A DNA stretch of 64,000 nt from Flammeovirgaceae bacterium SG7u.111 (GTDB taxonomy: Bacteria; Bacteroidota; Bacteroidia; Cytophagales; Flammeovirgaceae): NCBI GenBank assembly GCA_034044135.1, contig CP139021.1:273501-337500 (forward strand). The letters are read 5' to 3'. This document shows positions 52,350-63,600 of this stretch, piece by piece. The translations under genes and the position numbers were made by a program. The first letter of the stretch is position 1. Every line of letters starts with the position of its first letter. Below the pieces are notes generated by a model. The model searched no databases, was not told the origin of the DNA, and worked only from the letters and a program-made list of their open reading frames with translations.

Positions 52350-55300
52350 CTATTTATTCCCAATCATGATTTTCACAACTGGATATTTCTGCGCACCGCC
52401 TTCTACCTGAAGCAAGTACATTCCGTTGGTTACGTTCAATTCTTGCAACTGGACTTGGAAATTATTGATTCCTTTGGTCAACTCTAAGTTGCCAAGCTGG
52501 ATTCTTCTACCAGTAAGATCGCTCAATGAAATAGAAACCTTGCCGATTTCCGTAGCAGGAATATCAATAGAGAACTGGTTGATAGCCGGGTTAGGATATA
52601 CCAAAAGCTCATTTGAGAATTGGATTTCCTTTGTAATAAGCCCACCAAGTGCTTCTCTTGAACTTGCCCCAGAAGTTACGCTTAAAATTTCTACACCTGC
52701 AAGTGCAGCAGCGTCGCCTACGGTGCTTACACTGATTTCTCCGTTGGTAACTTCTACCTGCCAAGGACCTAGTTTTTTCCAAGTACTTTCAGCAAGTGAA
52801 ACATTGGACTCAACAGTACTTCCATTTAGCTTCACATCGTAACTTTTAGTTTTGTCTTCCCATTCTACTACGTACAAATACACTTCGTAAGTACCGTTAG
52901 GAACTATACCCAACACATCTACTCCAGTACCTCCACTGGTAAGAAGAAGCGTTTTTTCAAGCATTGCTTTGTGGCTGGCAGAAGAAGCATCTTGGAAGTT
53001 CAACCAATTCATATTGAAGTTTCCACCACGTTTTGCGAGTTCACCAGACCATCCTGCCTGCCATTCGTTGCCATCGATGGTAAGGCTAGAGCCTCCTAAG
53101 TTATAAGCCTTGTAGAATTGTTTGTCTCCACTAACTGTTGGCGAATAAGTAGCCGTGTTGCTATACGGCGAAGCGCCACTTGCGTTCACAGCTTTTACCC
53201 TGTAGCTAGTAGCTTCACCTGGGACGGCAACTTTGTACATTTCAACATCAGTGTCGAGTGTAGCTATTTCTGAATAGCTTCCCGCAGAAGCGGCTTTAGC
53301 TTCCAATACGAAACTAGTTTCATTCGAAGCATTGTCGTTCCATTGGATCATCAGCTCAACTCCGTCGTTTGAAAGCGCAAGGTTGCTAGGAGCAGCTGGA
53401 GATTGAGGGTTAGGAGTACTTCCTCCTGTCCACACTTCCATTCCTGCAATACCTACTACAGCCCCAGATGTCTCTACTTTTATTTCTCCATTGGTAACAT
53501 TCACGCTCCAAGGACCCATTTTTCCCCAAGTACCAGAAGATAGATTTGCGTTACTTTCTACTTGGTTGCCATTTAAGCTTATGTTGAAGAACTTATCATC
53601 ACCTTGCCACTCTACTAGGTAAAGGTATACCTGATACGTACCGTTTGGAACGTTGGTCATGGTGACTCCAGCGCCATTTCCGTAGGTTACTTTGTCGAGA
53701 AGTAAGTTTAGGTCAGAATCATCTGGAGCATCGGCTAACGATACCCAAGAAAGGTTGGCACTTGTTCCTCTTAAGATCAAGTTTGAAGCCCAGCCTGGTT
53801 CGAATTCATTTCCATCAATAGTAAGCATCTGCCCACCACCAAGGTTTACGCCACGGTAGAAACTTAGGTCAGCACCACACTGCTCACCTTCAGAAAGGGC
53901 ATATATCGATTTTTTTTCTCTTTTCTCATTATACCATGAGATTTTGGCTTTATTACGACGATTGTCACGAATTGTAGGTGCTGAAAAGTAAGACATGCCA
54001 GCTGGAGCGGCAAACGAACCGTTGAAGAGTGTGTCTATCAACCAGGTAATCTCTACTTCGAAATCGTTAGGGTTGGTAACTTTCCATTTCCTTTCGGAAC
54101 TAGGATCGTCCGAACAAACGGAGGTAAGGTTGAGATCTTCTACAACTACTTCATCGATGCTACCTATATTTAGGCTCAAAGAAACAGGGAAGTGATCGGA
54201 AGTACTGTTCTCATAGTTGCTGTCGAAGAATTCGTAGTGAACAGTTTCAGAGCTGTCTATGTAGTTGTCGAACAGCTCATTTGTTAACATAATATGGTCG
54301 ATCATATTTTCGTAGGAAACATATGAACGGAAGCCCCTGTTGCTAAGCGAAATAGTTTTTGTATTATAGTTTGTTGGGTCGTTTATAAATGCTTCGTAAG
54401 TGGTTACCGTAGTTGAAACATCGGCAACGGTTTCGTCTACATCGTCGTTATAATCACCCAAAACAACTACGTTTTTATCTCCATAATAAGCATCTAACGA
54501 ATCTTTGAGGACGGTTACATCAAACTTGCGCATGTCGTAGCGTTCTTGAGGTCCATTGCTGCTATTTGCCCTTGCATGCAAGTTGACAAAGCATATGTTT
54601 TCAGTAGTTCCGTTCAAAGAAACTTCCGCTTCAAGCAAGAAAGGAAGCCTTCCACTTGCATAGAACCTACTTGCATCAGGGTCAGGGTAACCTGCATTGG
54701 TCAGCACGCTTCCGTCTCCTCCATTGTAATAAGGGTGGATAGAAGTCAATAGACCTTTGCTTGAGATAGGCGTGATAACCGACGTTTTGTAAAGGAAAGC
54801 CAGTTTTTGAGAATTTCCAGTTACGTTAGGAGGGTAAGAAACATTGGCAAGGTTGATCACCAACTCATAGTCAGGCAACTCGTCAGCCAAAGTCTGGAGA
54901 AGGTTTTCATCAGCAATTTCTTGGAATGCATATAAGTCGGCGTCTAGTGCCAAGATAACCGCTTTTGCGTTTTCTTTTTGAGTTGATTCTGGAGAAGGGC
55001 CATTACCCGTGCTCCCAAACCATTCGATGTTCCACGTTACGATGTCTAAGGTAGTTTCTGAAGAACCGCCATCTCCAGGATTGGAAGAAGTAGCACAAGG
55101 CAAGTCTGAACCTAAGCGAGGCAAAAGCTGTGGAGTACCATTGTAAGTTCCTACAATACCTATGACATCACAAGAAGCTGGAAGGAGTTTTCCTACCAAA
55201 TCGCTCACATCATTATCTAGTCTCATCACTCCTTCGCCACTTGCATCGCTTATGGTGAAGTTGTTGTTGCCAAAAAGTAACATGCCTGCTTGAGGGAATG

Positions 55301-57890
55301 TAGCAGACGGGATACGTACTAATTTCCCTTCGTAACTAGCTAGTTGGGAAACGGTAATATCTACTGGTGCTATTACCACATCACTTTGGATCAACTCAAC
55401 TGAAGAGATGCTTCCCAATTGCTGTAGACCGTTAAACTCGGTGCGGCTACCTGCAACTTTTAGTTCATCACCAATTTTGTAAACACCATCACCGTGTACT
55501 GTAGCATCGAAAATAGCTATTCCGCCTGTGGTATCTTGGATATAAGCCGGACCACCAAACTGATCGGAAGCGGTAAGCACACCTTGGATAATCACGTTTG
55601 ATCCAACAGGCAATGCTTTTGCTTCAGCTATGGTAATCAGATCTCCAACTGGAGGTTCGACCACCTCAGAGTTACCTGGGAATTTAGTGCCGTCTATTAA
55701 GGTTCCTGGTGAGAAAAGTTTTGTGTCAACAGTTGAGTGTTTTATAAACTCACCGGTGATATCGGGGCTTCTGGTTACAGACTGGTTGTCTCCACCTTCG
55801 CTATCATAGCTAAGAGAGTCAATAGTTTCACTGCCATTTTTAACTACAATAACATCACCACCGTTATTCAATCCTAATGAGCCAGACGAAGCTGTTTGTA
55901 CCAAAGAACCTTCAAAAGTTCCTGTTGGAGTTCCTCCACCAAAAATCACTATTGTTCCTTCAGAAGGTACTATAGTATTAGCTGGGAATATATGCCTTAC
56001 ACTTACTCCATCGCTCACTGTCCATCCTGAAATATTCAAGCTTGAAGAAGTGGAGTTGTAAAGTTCTACAAATTCATCTTGGCTAGAGTCTCTTGTTCCG
56101 TCGCCATTAGCATCGCCCGTCAGGTCGCCTGCCGGATCAGCCAAAAATTCGTTGATTAATAGTGCAATTGGAGCAGAATTTTTGCTGCCTGGGGTTGGGA
56201 GCATAGCTACATACGTGGATGTATTTCTTGCTCCGCCAGTTCCATTAGCTATTCTTTGCAAAGATTCGGATGCATTATTACCATTTTCTCCTTCATTTAC
56301 CTGAGGCTCATTTGCATTTAGTAAAACTAGCAAGGCAGCATCGTCCCCATCGTTAGTATCATAAACAATAGCATCGAATAAATTATCGGTAGTTATCGGA
56401 GTGTCATTTGGGAAATCTGTAGCGTCGCCTTCGTAAAGGGCAACGGCATCAGCTCCGTTTTGCAAGCCATTTGTAGTGAAGGCTACCATGTCAACGTTTG
56501 GTACTGAAGCACTTCCTATTACAAAGTATCCATTTGCATCGGTAGTTTGCCCATCAAGGTCTATCGCGCTATAGCTAGCATCGTCACTTCCGTTGAATAA
56601 CACAATTACTAAGCCGTCAAGCGCAGTATTTCCAACCCCACCATCGTACAATTCTATAAATTCTTCTGCATCTGTTCCTTCCGTGTCGGCATCAATCTCG
56701 TTGATGATAATATTTTCAGCAACTGAAGGAGGGAGCACGATTTCTTTAAAGTTTTCTGCACCTGGAGTGTCTGTGCCGTCTATTAGGTCAAAACCTCCTA
56801 TTTTCCACACACCCTCGCTGAGGTATACATGGCTTGGTACAAATGTGCCATCAGGGCCAACAGTGGTGCTAGAGTAAACCATTTCTCCAGAGCCAACAGT
56901 TTCTACTAGTGCAACTTCGTCTATAATGCTTTCCCAAGGAGTGGTATCTAGCACACCATCATCATCTGTGTCTAAGTCGTCACCATTTGTCCCAGTGAAG
57001 CCTTTTACCAATAAGTGGGTTACGTTATCGCTGTTTTCAAAATTTAGGTCGGTGGTAAAGTCCGCCGTTCCCAAAGCACCAAAAGTAGCTTCGGCAGCTA
57101 CAAAATAGCCACTGCTATCAATTGATTGTCCAGCTAAAGAAGTCACATTTTCTATAGTACCACTTCCTCCAGGTCCATCACCTATAACCAAATAGGTGAG
57201 CTCATCTAGCGAAGTGTTAGCAGCACCTGCCAATTCAAAATATTCGTCATCGTCAGAGCTAGGTTGGTCTACCCTGATCTCGTTGATTTTTACGCTTACT
57301 CCTCCAGATGCACAAGTAGTCGTGTGGCTGCCCAGCCCATCAAAAGTATTTTGAGGGAAACCTTCCCATTCAACAGAGGGGTCAAATGCATCAGTTGAAA
57401 CAATATCACCTTGGCAGGAAGAAGACGTTCTTCTAATGGTGTTATTTTGGGTGCTAATATCTCCAGATCCCCATTCAGAGCCAGGGTCTGTACCTACTTG
57501 CCCTATTACATCAATTATTGTAGATCCGTTTTTCAAAACAATAGCATCGTCGCCATTGAAAAAGCTAGCATTCGAAGTCAGGTCTGTAACTGCTAAAATA
57601 GCAGCATCTGCACCATCATCAGCTACTACAAAAACATCTTCAGTTGCGAGGGTTCCACTAAGTGGGATTGTAGTGCTAGGGGATGTATTTCCATTGAAAT
57701 ACATCTCAATCGTGTAAGTGCTGAGATCGACTGGAGCACCAGTTCCATTGTAAATTTCTAAGGCTTTGTTTACGTTACTTCCTTCAATGTATTCCGAAAA
57801 AAAGAGCTCGGAAGTTTGTCCATTGGCTAAGGGGACAAAGCATGTGAGCAATAGGCATAGGTATGCCAATGCATGGGTAGTTTTCTTCAT
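52350..57890 (-). CDS. Giant secreted nuclease: lamin-tail, OB, endonuclease, malectin-like, T9SS
   Basis: The 1846-residue protein has a signal peptide (1-24). About four lamin-tail domains follow (near 25-190, 200-375, 390-570, 575-730; e.g. [20 protein letters not shown]), then an OB-fold-like segment (about 745-920; [17 protein letters not shown]). The endonuclease/exonuclease/phosphatase domain (about 945-1237) keeps its catalytic motifs: [28 protein letters not shown] and TSDHFPV. Two malectin-like sugar-binding domains (about 1343-1480 and 1588-1730) flank an Fn3 domain, and a type A T9SS sorting domain ends the chain ([10 protein letters not shown]). It resembles extracellular DNases used to feed on or remodel extracellular DNA, with added carbohydrate-binding parts. 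Confidence 0.9.
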   Translation of the reverse strand: MKKTTHALAYLCLLLTCFVPLANGQTSELFFSEYIEGSNVNKALEIYNGTGAPVDLSTYTIEMYFNGNTSPSTTIPLSGTLATEDVFVVADDGADAAILAVTDLTSNASFFNGDDAIVLKNGSTIIDVIGQVGTDPGSEWGSGDISTQNNTIRRTSSSCQGDIVSTDAFDPSVEWEGFPQNTFDGLGSHTTTCASGGVSVKINEIRVDQPSSDDDEYFELAGAANTSLDELTYLVIGDGPGGSGTIENVTSLAGQSIDSSGYFVAAEATFGALGTADFTTDLNFENSDNVTHLLVKGFTGTNGDDLDTDDDGVLDTTPWESIIDEVALVETVGSGEMVYSSTTVGPDGTFVPSHVYLSEGVWKIGGFDLIDGTDTPGAENFKEIVLPPSVAENIIINEIDADTEGTDAEEFIELYDGGVGNTALDGLVIVLFNGSDDASYSAIDLDGQTTDANGYFVIGSASVPNVDMVAFTTNGLQNGADAVALYEGDATDFPNDTPITTDNLFDAIVYDTNDGDDAALLVLLNANEPQVNEGENGNNASESLQRIANGTGGARNTSTYVAMLPTPGSKNSAPIALLINEFLADPAGDLTGDANGDGTRDSSQDEFVELYNSTSSSLNISGWTVSDGVSVRHIFPANTIVPSEGTIVIFGGGTPTGTFEGSLVQTASSGSLGLNNGGDVIVVKNGSETIDSLSYDSEGGDNQSVTRSPDITGEFIKHSTVDTKLFSPGTLIDGTKFPGNSEVVEPPVGDLITIAEAKALPVGSNVIIQGVLTASDQFGGPAYIQDTTGGIAIFDATVHGDGVYKIGDELKVAGSRTEFNGLQQLGSISSVELIQSDVVIAPVDITVSQLASYEGKLVRIPSATFPQAGMLLFGNNNFTISDASGEGVMRLDNDVSDLVGKLLPASCDVIGIVGTYNGTPQLLPRLGSDLPCATSSNPGDGGSSETTLDIVTWNIEWFGSTGNGPSPESTQKENAKAVILALDADLYAFQEIADENLLQTLADELPDYELVINLANVSYPPNVTGNSQKLAFLYKTSVITPISSKGLLTSIHPYYNGGDGSVLTNAGYPDPDASRFYASGRLPFLLEAEVSLNGTTENICFVNLHARANSSNGPQERYDMRKFDVTVLKDSLDAYYGDKNVVVLGDYNDDVDETVADVSTTVTTYEAFINDPTNYNTKTISLSNRGFRSYVSYENMIDHIMLTNELFDNYIDSSETVHYEFFDSNYENSTSDHFPVSLSLNIGSIDEVVVEDLNLTSVCSDDPSSERKWKVTNPNDFEVEITWLIDTLFNGSFAAPAGMSYFSAPTIRDNRRNKAKISWYNEKREKKSIYALSEGEQCGADLSFYRGVNLGGGQMLTIDGNEFEPGWASNLILRGTSANLSWVSLADAPDDSDLNLLLDKVTYGNGAGVTMTNVPNGTYQVYLYLVEWQGDDKFFNISLNGNQVESNANLSSGTWGKMGPWSVNVTNGEIKVETSGAVVGIAGMEVWTGGSTPNPQSPAAPSNLALSNDGVELMIQWNDNASNETSFVLEAKAASAGSYSEIATLDTDVEMYKVAVPGEATSYRVKAVNASGASPYSNTATYSPTVSGDKQFYKAYNLGGSSLTIDGNEWQAGWSGELAKRGGNFNMNWLNFQDASSASHKAMLEKTLLLTSGGTGVDVLGIVPNGTYEVYLYVVEWEDKTKSYDVKLNGSTVESNVSLAESTWKKLGPWQVEVTNGEISVSTVGDAAALAGVEILSVTSGASSREALGGLITKEIQFSNELLVYPNPAINQFSIDIPATEIGKVSISLSDLTGRRIQLGNLELTKGINNFQVQLQELNVTNGMYLLQVEGGAQKYPVVKIMIGNK

Positions 57891-58242
57891 TATTTCAGTT
57901 GAATTTTATTGTTTGTATTTTATTATAGTTACAGATAAGCTAAAAATAAGAAGATGCCTGCTTCTTGGCAGCAAACAACTGTTAATGATCTGTAACAAGC
58001 CAAAAATGTCAAACTAAATTAAAGGAAAGTTAAACTAGAGAGGTTTTGGTTTTCTCATCTGCAAAATGATTAATATGTGCCCAAGATGAGGGGCGTTCAT
58101 CAAAAAAGGCGAGAACCATGGGTTCTCACCTTTTTAAATAATTAAATGTAATAAACACAAGGGAAATAGCGTCAATTAACAATTAACAAACACTCATTCC
58201 TTATAAACCCTAATCGTTTCTTTTTTATTAAGGGTGGACTTC
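57891..58242. other. Gap upstream of the nuclease gene
   Basis: About 350 AT-rich bases hold the promoter of the nuclease gene (minus strand) and the terminator at 58102-58136. No gene or RNA is seen. Confidence 0.4.
58102..58136. terminator. Terminator after the 142-residue gene
   Basis: AAAGGCGAGAACC (58106-58118) pairs with GGTTCTCACCTTT (58121-58133) with one mismatch, flanked by an A-run and a T-run; it lies downstream of the minus-strand gene ending at 58243. Confidence 0.75.
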
Positions 58243-58671
58243 TTAGTACAGAATATCCCAACCTCCTTCTGTATTTTTTGTGGCCTCCCACCATTTTCCA
58301 AAAAGGAATAACAAGTTGGTGGTTTTATTTGCCTTAAATTCTATTTCGTTATAATAAGCGTTGTCTTCGTCTTTGTTGTGGATGGTCAGTATCTGCCCTT
58401 CCTCAGGTTCTTCTCCTTCAAAAACAACCTTATTGCCATATGTTACAGCATCATCAAGAATAATCACTTCTGGGAAATCCGTATTGATCGTGATCGAAGT
58501 CCCAGCCATTACCATGTTACTAGCCATTTCTTCTTCCATCAAAAATATATCTGAGCTAGAAGCAAAGTTTGGCGAGTAGTTGTTGTTGCTAAGCCCTTGG
58601 GCAAAGGCTCCGTCTATGCGAATTATCAACATAAATAAAACGGCTAGTACGAAAAGTATTCGAGATGTCAT
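58243..58671 (-). CDS. Small secreted protein, unknown
   Basis: The 142-residue protein has a signal peptide (ending GAFAQG at about 25). The body is beta-rich with short acidic patches (GNKVVFEGEEPEEGQILTIHN, YYNEIEFKANKTTNLLFLF) and ends WWEATKNTEGGWDILY. The pattern recalls the tail-spike or trimerising C-termini of structural proteins that measure surface displays, but I cannot name a family. It stands alone. Confidence 0.6.
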   Translation of the reverse strand: MTSRILFVLAVLFMLIIRIDGAFAQGLSNNNYSPNFASSSDIFLMEEEMASNMVMAGTSITINTDFPEVIILDDAVTYGNKVVFEGEEPEEGQILTIHNKDEDNAYYNEIEFKANKTTNLLFLFGKWWEATKNTEGGWDILY

Positions 58672-59299
58672 TTTTTTAATTTAAAGTTTGCTTGCTAGTT
58701 TAATTTCTTACACTTATCCAAAAAACATACATAAATCAATTTTTTAATATAAACTATTTGTAATCAATAACTTATGTAATTTCCCTTTTTGTGGTATAAG
58801 AGCTGATTGTATACTTATTGGGAGTTGCGTTCTCAAAATGGGAAAAATAACATGGTACATATGTATCAAGTGGTAGCTCTATGGGTTTCTATATGTGGAA
58901 AAATAGTTTTTGGAAAATAGGAAGTGGAAAACTTTAATAGGGAAGGTTTTTGAGATGTTTTTATTGAAAAAAATAAAAAATATTACATCAGATATTTAGG
59001 GATGGATATAAAGAGCGTTTGCAGAAAAATGCTAAAAATAGATCTGAGAATGGGATATTAATTATCTGGATCTAAGAAATAGTATTACTTTTTATAGATC
59101 ACAAACAATGCCACCATGGGGTGGCCTAGGTAAGGTTAGGTATTTTGCCTATGCATATCAGTGATAATTTTAGCTGTACATTGAGTTGTTATACTCATGT
59201 ACTAAGTACATTTAATGGATTTTAATTAATTTACATTGACGACCAATTAGGTGGTGTAACTCGAAATCAATAAATTTTTGTACACCCCTCCCCCTGAAA
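58672..59299. other. Long AT-rich gene-free stretch
   Basis: About 630 bases show no gene. A small hairpin (GCCACC/GGTGGC near 59109-59124) is the only visible structure. No further piece of the beta-galactosidase remnant was recognised here. Confidence 0.4.
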
Positions 59300-59965
59300 A
59301 TGAAAAAGTATCTAGCCATAATAATCATCTTGGCTTTTAGTAGGAGCCTTTCGTTTGCTCAAGAAGTGAAATTTGATTTCAAGGAAGTTGCAAATCCGAA
59401 ATATTTGAAATCAACCAAGTGGAGTCTCATGCGCCTGTGGTGCCTTACCCCGCATGGCAAAATGCCAGCATGGTTGCCCAAAGTAGGCTTGGAATTGAAA
59501 GCGCCTACCAGCATGAGCCAAGTAGCATGGTACGGCAGAGAACCGTTTAAAACGGAAAACGGGGCAAAAGTTTGTGGGGTGTACGAAGGCAGCGTAGCCG
59601 AGCAGCACGTGCCCTACCTTATCCCGCAAGGCAACGGCAATAAAAGCGATGTCCGTTGGTCTACGCTCACCAATGAGCAGGGAACAGGTTGGTTGGTAGC
59701 TGGGTCAACTCCTTTTGGTCTGCGTGTGTTGGAATACAGCACCGAAAACCTAAGCAGGGTGATGTACATTTTCCAACTCAAAAAAGTCGGTTACATCACG
59801 CTAAACATAGATTAAGAAGTCACAGGAGTGGGGGATACCTCGTATTCGACCTTGGAAGAATACCGAACCTTGCCTCATATTTTTGATTATAGTATTACCC
59901 TCAAGCTGTTTTCTGGCTCTACAGAACAGGCTATTGAAGCAGCTAAGTTTTATAGTAGAGGTTAG
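59300..59965 (+). pseudogene. Beta-galactosidase (GH2) small-domain remnant with in-frame stop
   Basis: A signal peptide (1-20, LSFAQ) runs directly into the C-terminal domain of LacZ-type beta-galactosidases: WLPKVGLELKAPTSMSQVAW, GVYEGSVAEQHVPYLIPQ, NGNKSDVRW and YITLNID. The frame then meets TAA at 59813-59815, but the same frame continues for 49 codons with the expected family ending (EVTGVGDTS, LEEYRTLP, FDYSITLKLF) to TAG at 59963. The other domains of the enzyme, including the catalytic barrel, are absent and a few residues are missing in WYGREPF. The deletion joined a secretion signal to the last domain; the protein cannot be an active galactosidase. Confidence 0.85.
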
Positions 59966-59971
59966 AGATTT

Positions 59972-60009
59972 ACGTCGTGGTCGTTTTTTTACGCCCACGA
60001 CGTTTTTTT
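59972..60009. terminator. Hairpin terminator after the galactosidase remnant
   Basis: ACGTCGTGG (59972-59980) pairs with CCACGACGT (59995-60003), followed by a T-run. Confidence 0.8.
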
Positions 60010-60108
60010 GCTTGGAGGTTGGGAAGGGGTTTTGAAAGGAAAGCACGAAAACCTTAATTGCATCATCTAATCATTAGAAAATCAGCACATCCTTTTTTTA
60101 TTCCCTCA

Positions 60109-60651
60109 TTAACCAATCACTTCATAAGTCGTTTTTATCTTTTCAATCCTTGTTTTCCAAACTTTGCCGAGCAGATATACTTGTAAGGCAAAAACGCTCA
60201 ACATACCCAACGGAACTCCAAATCCTTTTTCGGTCCAGTTGCTTGTGGAGGTCAGGAACAGCATTAATGTTGCCACCGCAATTACCCGCGTGCCTATGGA
60301 AACCCAAGCGTATGTTTTGATCTTAGCCAAGTAATTGTTCAACGATGCCTTCAGAGATTCGCCTTGGATGGGGTACTGAATGATTTTGTAACCCAATAAA
60401 TTGTGCACAAGCAACAGGAGAATGGCAACTACTACGGCCACATTCCAAGCAAGAACTTTTAAGTGTCCATCAAAAATATCGTAAAATACAATTAGGACTG
60501 CTGCCCAAACTACCGTTTCGAAAATAAGCTGAAGCCGAAGCCTTTTGAGTACGGGATGGTTGCCCGTTTTTGTCATTTTTTTGATAAAATCTTTGCTGAT
60601 ATTTTTTTCTCCAGCATTCTCATAAACCGACTTGAAATCTTCTATACCCAT
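60109..60651 (-). CDS. Membrane protein, likely partner of the ECF sigma factor
   Basis: The 180-residue protein has a short cytoplasmic N-terminus (MGIEDFKSVYENAGEKNISK) and about four membrane helices (about 42-60, 67-85, 114-134, 146-163). Its start overlaps the end of the sigma-factor gene by ten bases, so the two are translated together. Such membrane partners of ECF factors often act as anti-sigma proteins with an N-terminal helical segment; here that segment is short. The signal sensed is unknown. Confidence 0.7.
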   Translation of the reverse strand: MGIEDFKSVYENAGEKNISKDFIKKMTKTGNHPVLKRLRLQLIFETVVWAAVLIVFYDIFDGHLKVLAWNVAVVVAILLLLVHNLLGYKIIQYPIQGESLKASLNNYLAKIKTYAWVSIGTRVIAVATLMLFLTSTSNWTEKGFGVPLGMLSVFALQVYLLGKVWKTRIEKIKTTYEVIG

Positions 60652-61139
60652 GATTTTTCGTTTAAAGTTTTCTTCAATTTGTTTTTGATTCTGTTCAGGC
60701 GTACACCTATATAATTTTCGCTGATTCCCATTATCTCAGCCATTTCTGCATAATTCATGTCGGCTAAGTAGAGCGAGATAATTGCCCGCTCTGGTGGTTC
60801 AAGTTGCCGAATGGCAGCAAATAGGAATTCCTCCTGCGGGTTTTGTTCTACCGAGTTTTCGGCAGGAAGTTGGTGTTGGAGCTCATCCAAATTGGTCAGT
60901 TCGGTGGGTTTGGCTTTTCGGAACGAAGCCATCGCTGTGTTCAAACTGATGCGGTACATCCACGAGCTCACCTTGGATTTTCCCTCAAACCTCGGGTAGG
61001 CTTTCCAAAGCTGGTACGTGATTTCCTGAAAAAGGTCTTCGCGGTCTTCGGGGCTGTCTCGGTACATTTTGCATACTTTGTGGATCAGTGCTTGGTGCTG
61101 GTAAATGATCTCCAAAAATTCTTCTTGCGGTGGCGACAT
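60642..61139 (-). CDS. ECF-type RNA polymerase sigma factor, second
   Basis: The 165-residue protein has sigma region 2 (DREDLFQEITYQLWKAYPRF, then SWMYRISLNTA) and region 4 (LEPPERAIISLYLADMNYAE, MGISENYIGVRLNRIKNKL). It belongs to the common Bacteroidota ECF group encoded with a small membrane protein. The ATG at 61139 gives the usual length. No target gene is evident nearby. Confidence 0.93.
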   Translation of the reverse strand: MSPPQEEFLEIIYQHQALIHKVCKMYRDSPEDREDLFQEITYQLWKAYPRFEGKSKVSSWMYRISLNTAMASFRKAKPTELTNLDELQHQLPAENSVEQNPQEEFLFAAIRQLEPPERAIISLYLADMNYAEMAEIMGISENYIGVRLNRIKNKLKKTLNEKSWV

Positions 61140-61275
61140 ATTCTTTCTTTTGCTACATAGGTTGCAAGAAAGCGGAAAAACTTACAGTTAGGGTGGTTTT
61201 TTTATCAAAAAAAATGAGCGCACTAGGCGCCCATTCATGATTTTAGTTTTTATTTAAAATATTTAATATGATTCT

Positions 61276-62025
61276 TTAAAACATTCCGTTGGAATGTGCC
61301 ATTTGCTCAGGTATAAGCTGCTTTACCGTCCATTGCTCAGCAATTTTAGCTTGCTCAAGCCGATAAATAGCATACACTGCCCAAGCTTGTTTATCAATAG
61401 TCATCTTGGACTGAACCAGTACAAAGTTACCTTCCCCAAGCACTCTAAAGGTTTGGTCGATATCTATTTGTTGGTAGTAATCTTGCAAACCTTCTATCCC
61501 TTGTGGTATTTGCAGGCTGTGTTGAATAAAATCACCTAAAACAAACTCAGAAATCTGTTCAAACTGCTTGTGTTGCAATACGCGTAAATAGCGAGTCACT
61601 AGCTCTTTATTTTCTTGGGTTGAGCCTGGGTTTTCATTGCCAAGTCGTCCTGCCTTCAATAAGCCTTCAACACCTTCAGGAATATTTTCAATGGCATCCC
61701 AATGTTCGGCTATTAAATCATTTTCAATTTTGAAGAGATCGATAACCGCCATCTTTTTACCCATAAAGTCTATTTCCAAATGCCCCGCAACAAAATTACC
61801 ATCGGCTATTAATCGGATGAATGGCTTGGGTTGGTTTTGTGGTTGGGGAAGTGACTTTAAGAAGTTGATAGATTCGATAAAGCCTGTTTTTCCCGTTTTT
61901 ACCATCGGGTTATGTTGAATATAATCGTCGGTGACTATTTGAGCGGCAAATTCAGCATCTCGCTCTCCTATTACTTTCGCATAAAAACTAGATATGAGCG
62001 ATTTATTTACATTCGTATTTTCCAT
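61276..62025 (-). CDS. Tandem SnoaL-like (NTF2 fold) protein
   Basis: The 249-residue protein contains two SnoaL-like domains (about 5-125 and 135-245). Both show the family pattern: IVTDDYIQHNPMVKTGKTGF and VLGDFIQHSLQIPQGIEGL, followed by RLIADGNFVAGH and RVLGEGNFVLVQ, then LIAEHWDAIENIPE and KIAEQWTVKQLIPE. Single-domain relatives include polyketide cyclases, hydrolases and many proteins of unknown role. The internal duplication may form a pseudo-dimer. No signal peptide. Confidence 0.88.
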   Translation of the reverse strand: MENTNVNKSLISSFYAKVIGERDAEFAAQIVTDDYIQHNPMVKTGKTGFIESINFLKSLPQPQNQPKPFIRLIADGNFVAGHLEIDFMGKKMAVIDLFKIENDLIAEHWDAIENIPEGVEGLLKAGRLGNENPGSTQENKELVTRYLRVLQHKQFEQISEFVLGDFIQHSLQIPQGIEGLQDYYQQIDIDQTFRVLGEGNFVLVQSKMTIDKQAWAVYAIYRLEQAKIAEQWTVKQLIPEQMAHSNGMF

Positions 62026-62526
62026 TTTGATATAGTTTTTAATCCCTAGCTTTTGAGGGTGTATTTTTTTTAAAAAGAGTAATGATGTTTGATTGGAGCG
62101 GACACAGCTATAACTGCCATTAAAAAAGTAGCCTTTTTAAATGCTGTATTACCCCTGTTGGGTGGGATTCTTCAGAGAAGAAGCGCTATAAGTGAGAAAA
62201 ACTAAAATCGAAATGAAGGTAGCAGTTTTTTGGAATACATGCAAGCCCTGTCTTGGTTTTACATTTTTTTCAGGTTTCCTCTCTAATTTCTGAAAATCCC
62301 CAATTCACTTAGCGCAGTAGCTCCATCACTTCGCGCATCAATTCAATCAGTTCGGGTTTCTTTTTAAAAATGGTATTGACCTACCTTCTACTTTTGATGC
62401 TGAATATATACTAAGCACTAAGTGCTCCCGATAGCTATCGGGATTAAAAATACATTCATATTTCTGATAACCAATTTCCTGTAGGAAGAAGGTTGTCTTT
62501 TTTCAATCACATAAAGCCTGATTATA
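62026..62526. other. Gap with palindrome and possible gene remnant
   Basis: This 501-base gap holds the exact palindrome CCCGATAGCTATCGGG (62427-62442) next to AGCACT-A-AGTGCT. On the minus strand a short coding-like tail reads VNTIFKKKPELIELMREVME and ends with LLR and a stop at 62309, preceded in frame by TAG; it may be the end of a lost gene. The rest has no feature I can name. Confidence 0.4.
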
Positions 62527-63600
62527 ATGACTTTAAAACATCCAAGCTTTTTTCTGCTGCTACTCATCTCTCTGGCTATTGTAAGCTGTAGCGACTCAAA
62601 AAAAGAAGAAGCGAAAGAATCTGTCAAATTTGTAAAAGTTGAAAAAGTACGTGGAGGATCCCAAGGAGGGAAAATGGTTTTCAATGGTAAAATCAAAGAA
62701 AAAAGCCTTACATCACTTTCTTTTAGAGTAGGAGGACCACTAGTGAAGTTGAATGTAAAGGAGGGAGATTTTGTTCGCAAAGGACAGACTATTGCTCAAA
62801 TAGACAAAAGAGATTATCTGCTCAACATACAATCTACCAAGGCGCAGTACGAGCAGCTCACGGGCGAATACGAGCGCTATAAGGAGCTTTTCAACAAGAA
62901 AAAAATACCGGCCAATTCGTATGAAAAAATTGAGTCGGGCTATCTTATGGCCAAAACGGCTTACGAAAATGCCACAAACAAGTTGGTGGATACAGAATTG
63001 AAAGCGCCAGTTTCAGGTTACATCTACGAGCGATTCACGGAAAACCATCAAACAGTTGCCCCAGGCATGCCTATCGTTTCTATCATCGATCTTTCAGATA
63101 TTGAAGTAGTAGTTTCCGTAGCTGAAAATCAGTTGCTAGCAGTGAAAAATAGCGAAGAAAGCTTCTTGACTGTGAAAAATGCGAAAGTGGAGAAGTTGCC
63201 CATCAGCTTATTGAGCATTGGGGAAAAAACTAAAAAAGATGGTCTGTTTGAGGTAAAGTACTCTTTAAAAAAGAGCGAAGACTTACCGATTTTCCCTGGA
63301 ATGTCTGCGGAGGTGACCATGTTTAGCAAAGGAAGTACAGAAGCATTAAGTGTACCTTCTGGGGCGCTGTTCACGCAAGATGGCAAAAACTGTGTGTGGG
63401 TGTATGATGCCGAGGCTAAGAAAGTTGTGAGAAGGGAAGTAAATGTAAAGAGGATTGCTTCGGAAGGGAAAATTGAATTGATAAGTGGGTTGAAAGTAGG
63501 CGAAGAAATAGTGACAGCAGGGGTTTATTCCCTTCAAAATAATCAATCGGTATTGCCTATCGAAAAACCATCAGAAACCAACATAGGAGGGATATTGTAA
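62527..63600 (+). CDS. RND efflux periplasmic adaptor (membrane-fusion lipoprotein)
   Basis: The 357-residue protein has a lipobox Cys at 21 (AIVSC) and an MFP layout: lipoyl half-motif (GGPLVKLNVKEGDFVRKGQT), a helical hairpin (about 110-150; YEQLTGEYERYKELFNK), the second lipoyl half (APVSGYIYERFTEN), a beta-barrel domain and a membrane-proximal domain (LSVPSGALFTQDGKNCVWVY). It would link the inner-membrane RND pump encoded next to it with an outer-membrane channel. The stop overlaps the start of the pump gene (TAATG). Substrate unknown. Confidence 0.93.
   Translation: MTLKHPSFFLLLLISLAIVSCSDSKKEEAKESVKFVKVEKVRGGSQGGKMVFNGKIKEKSLTSLSFRVGGPLVKLNVKEGDFVRKGQTIAQIDKRDYLLNIQSTKAQYEQLTGEYERYKELFNKKKIPANSYEKIESGYLMAKTAYENATNKLVDTELKAPVSGYIYERFTENHQTVAPGMPIVSIIDLSDIEVVVSVAENQLLAVKNSEESFLTVKNAKVEKLPISLLSIGEKTKKDGLFEVKYSLKKSEDLPIFPGMSAEVTMFSKGSTEALSVPSGALFTQDGKNCVWVYDAEAKKVVRREVNVKRIASEGKIELISGLKVGEEIVTAGVYSLQNNQSVLPIEKPSETNIGGIL

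Noticed and set aside
57766-58017. 83-codon plus-strand frame at the start of the nuclease gene
   Set aside because: It is antisense to the signal peptide of the nuclease and runs into AT-rich spacer without any domain.
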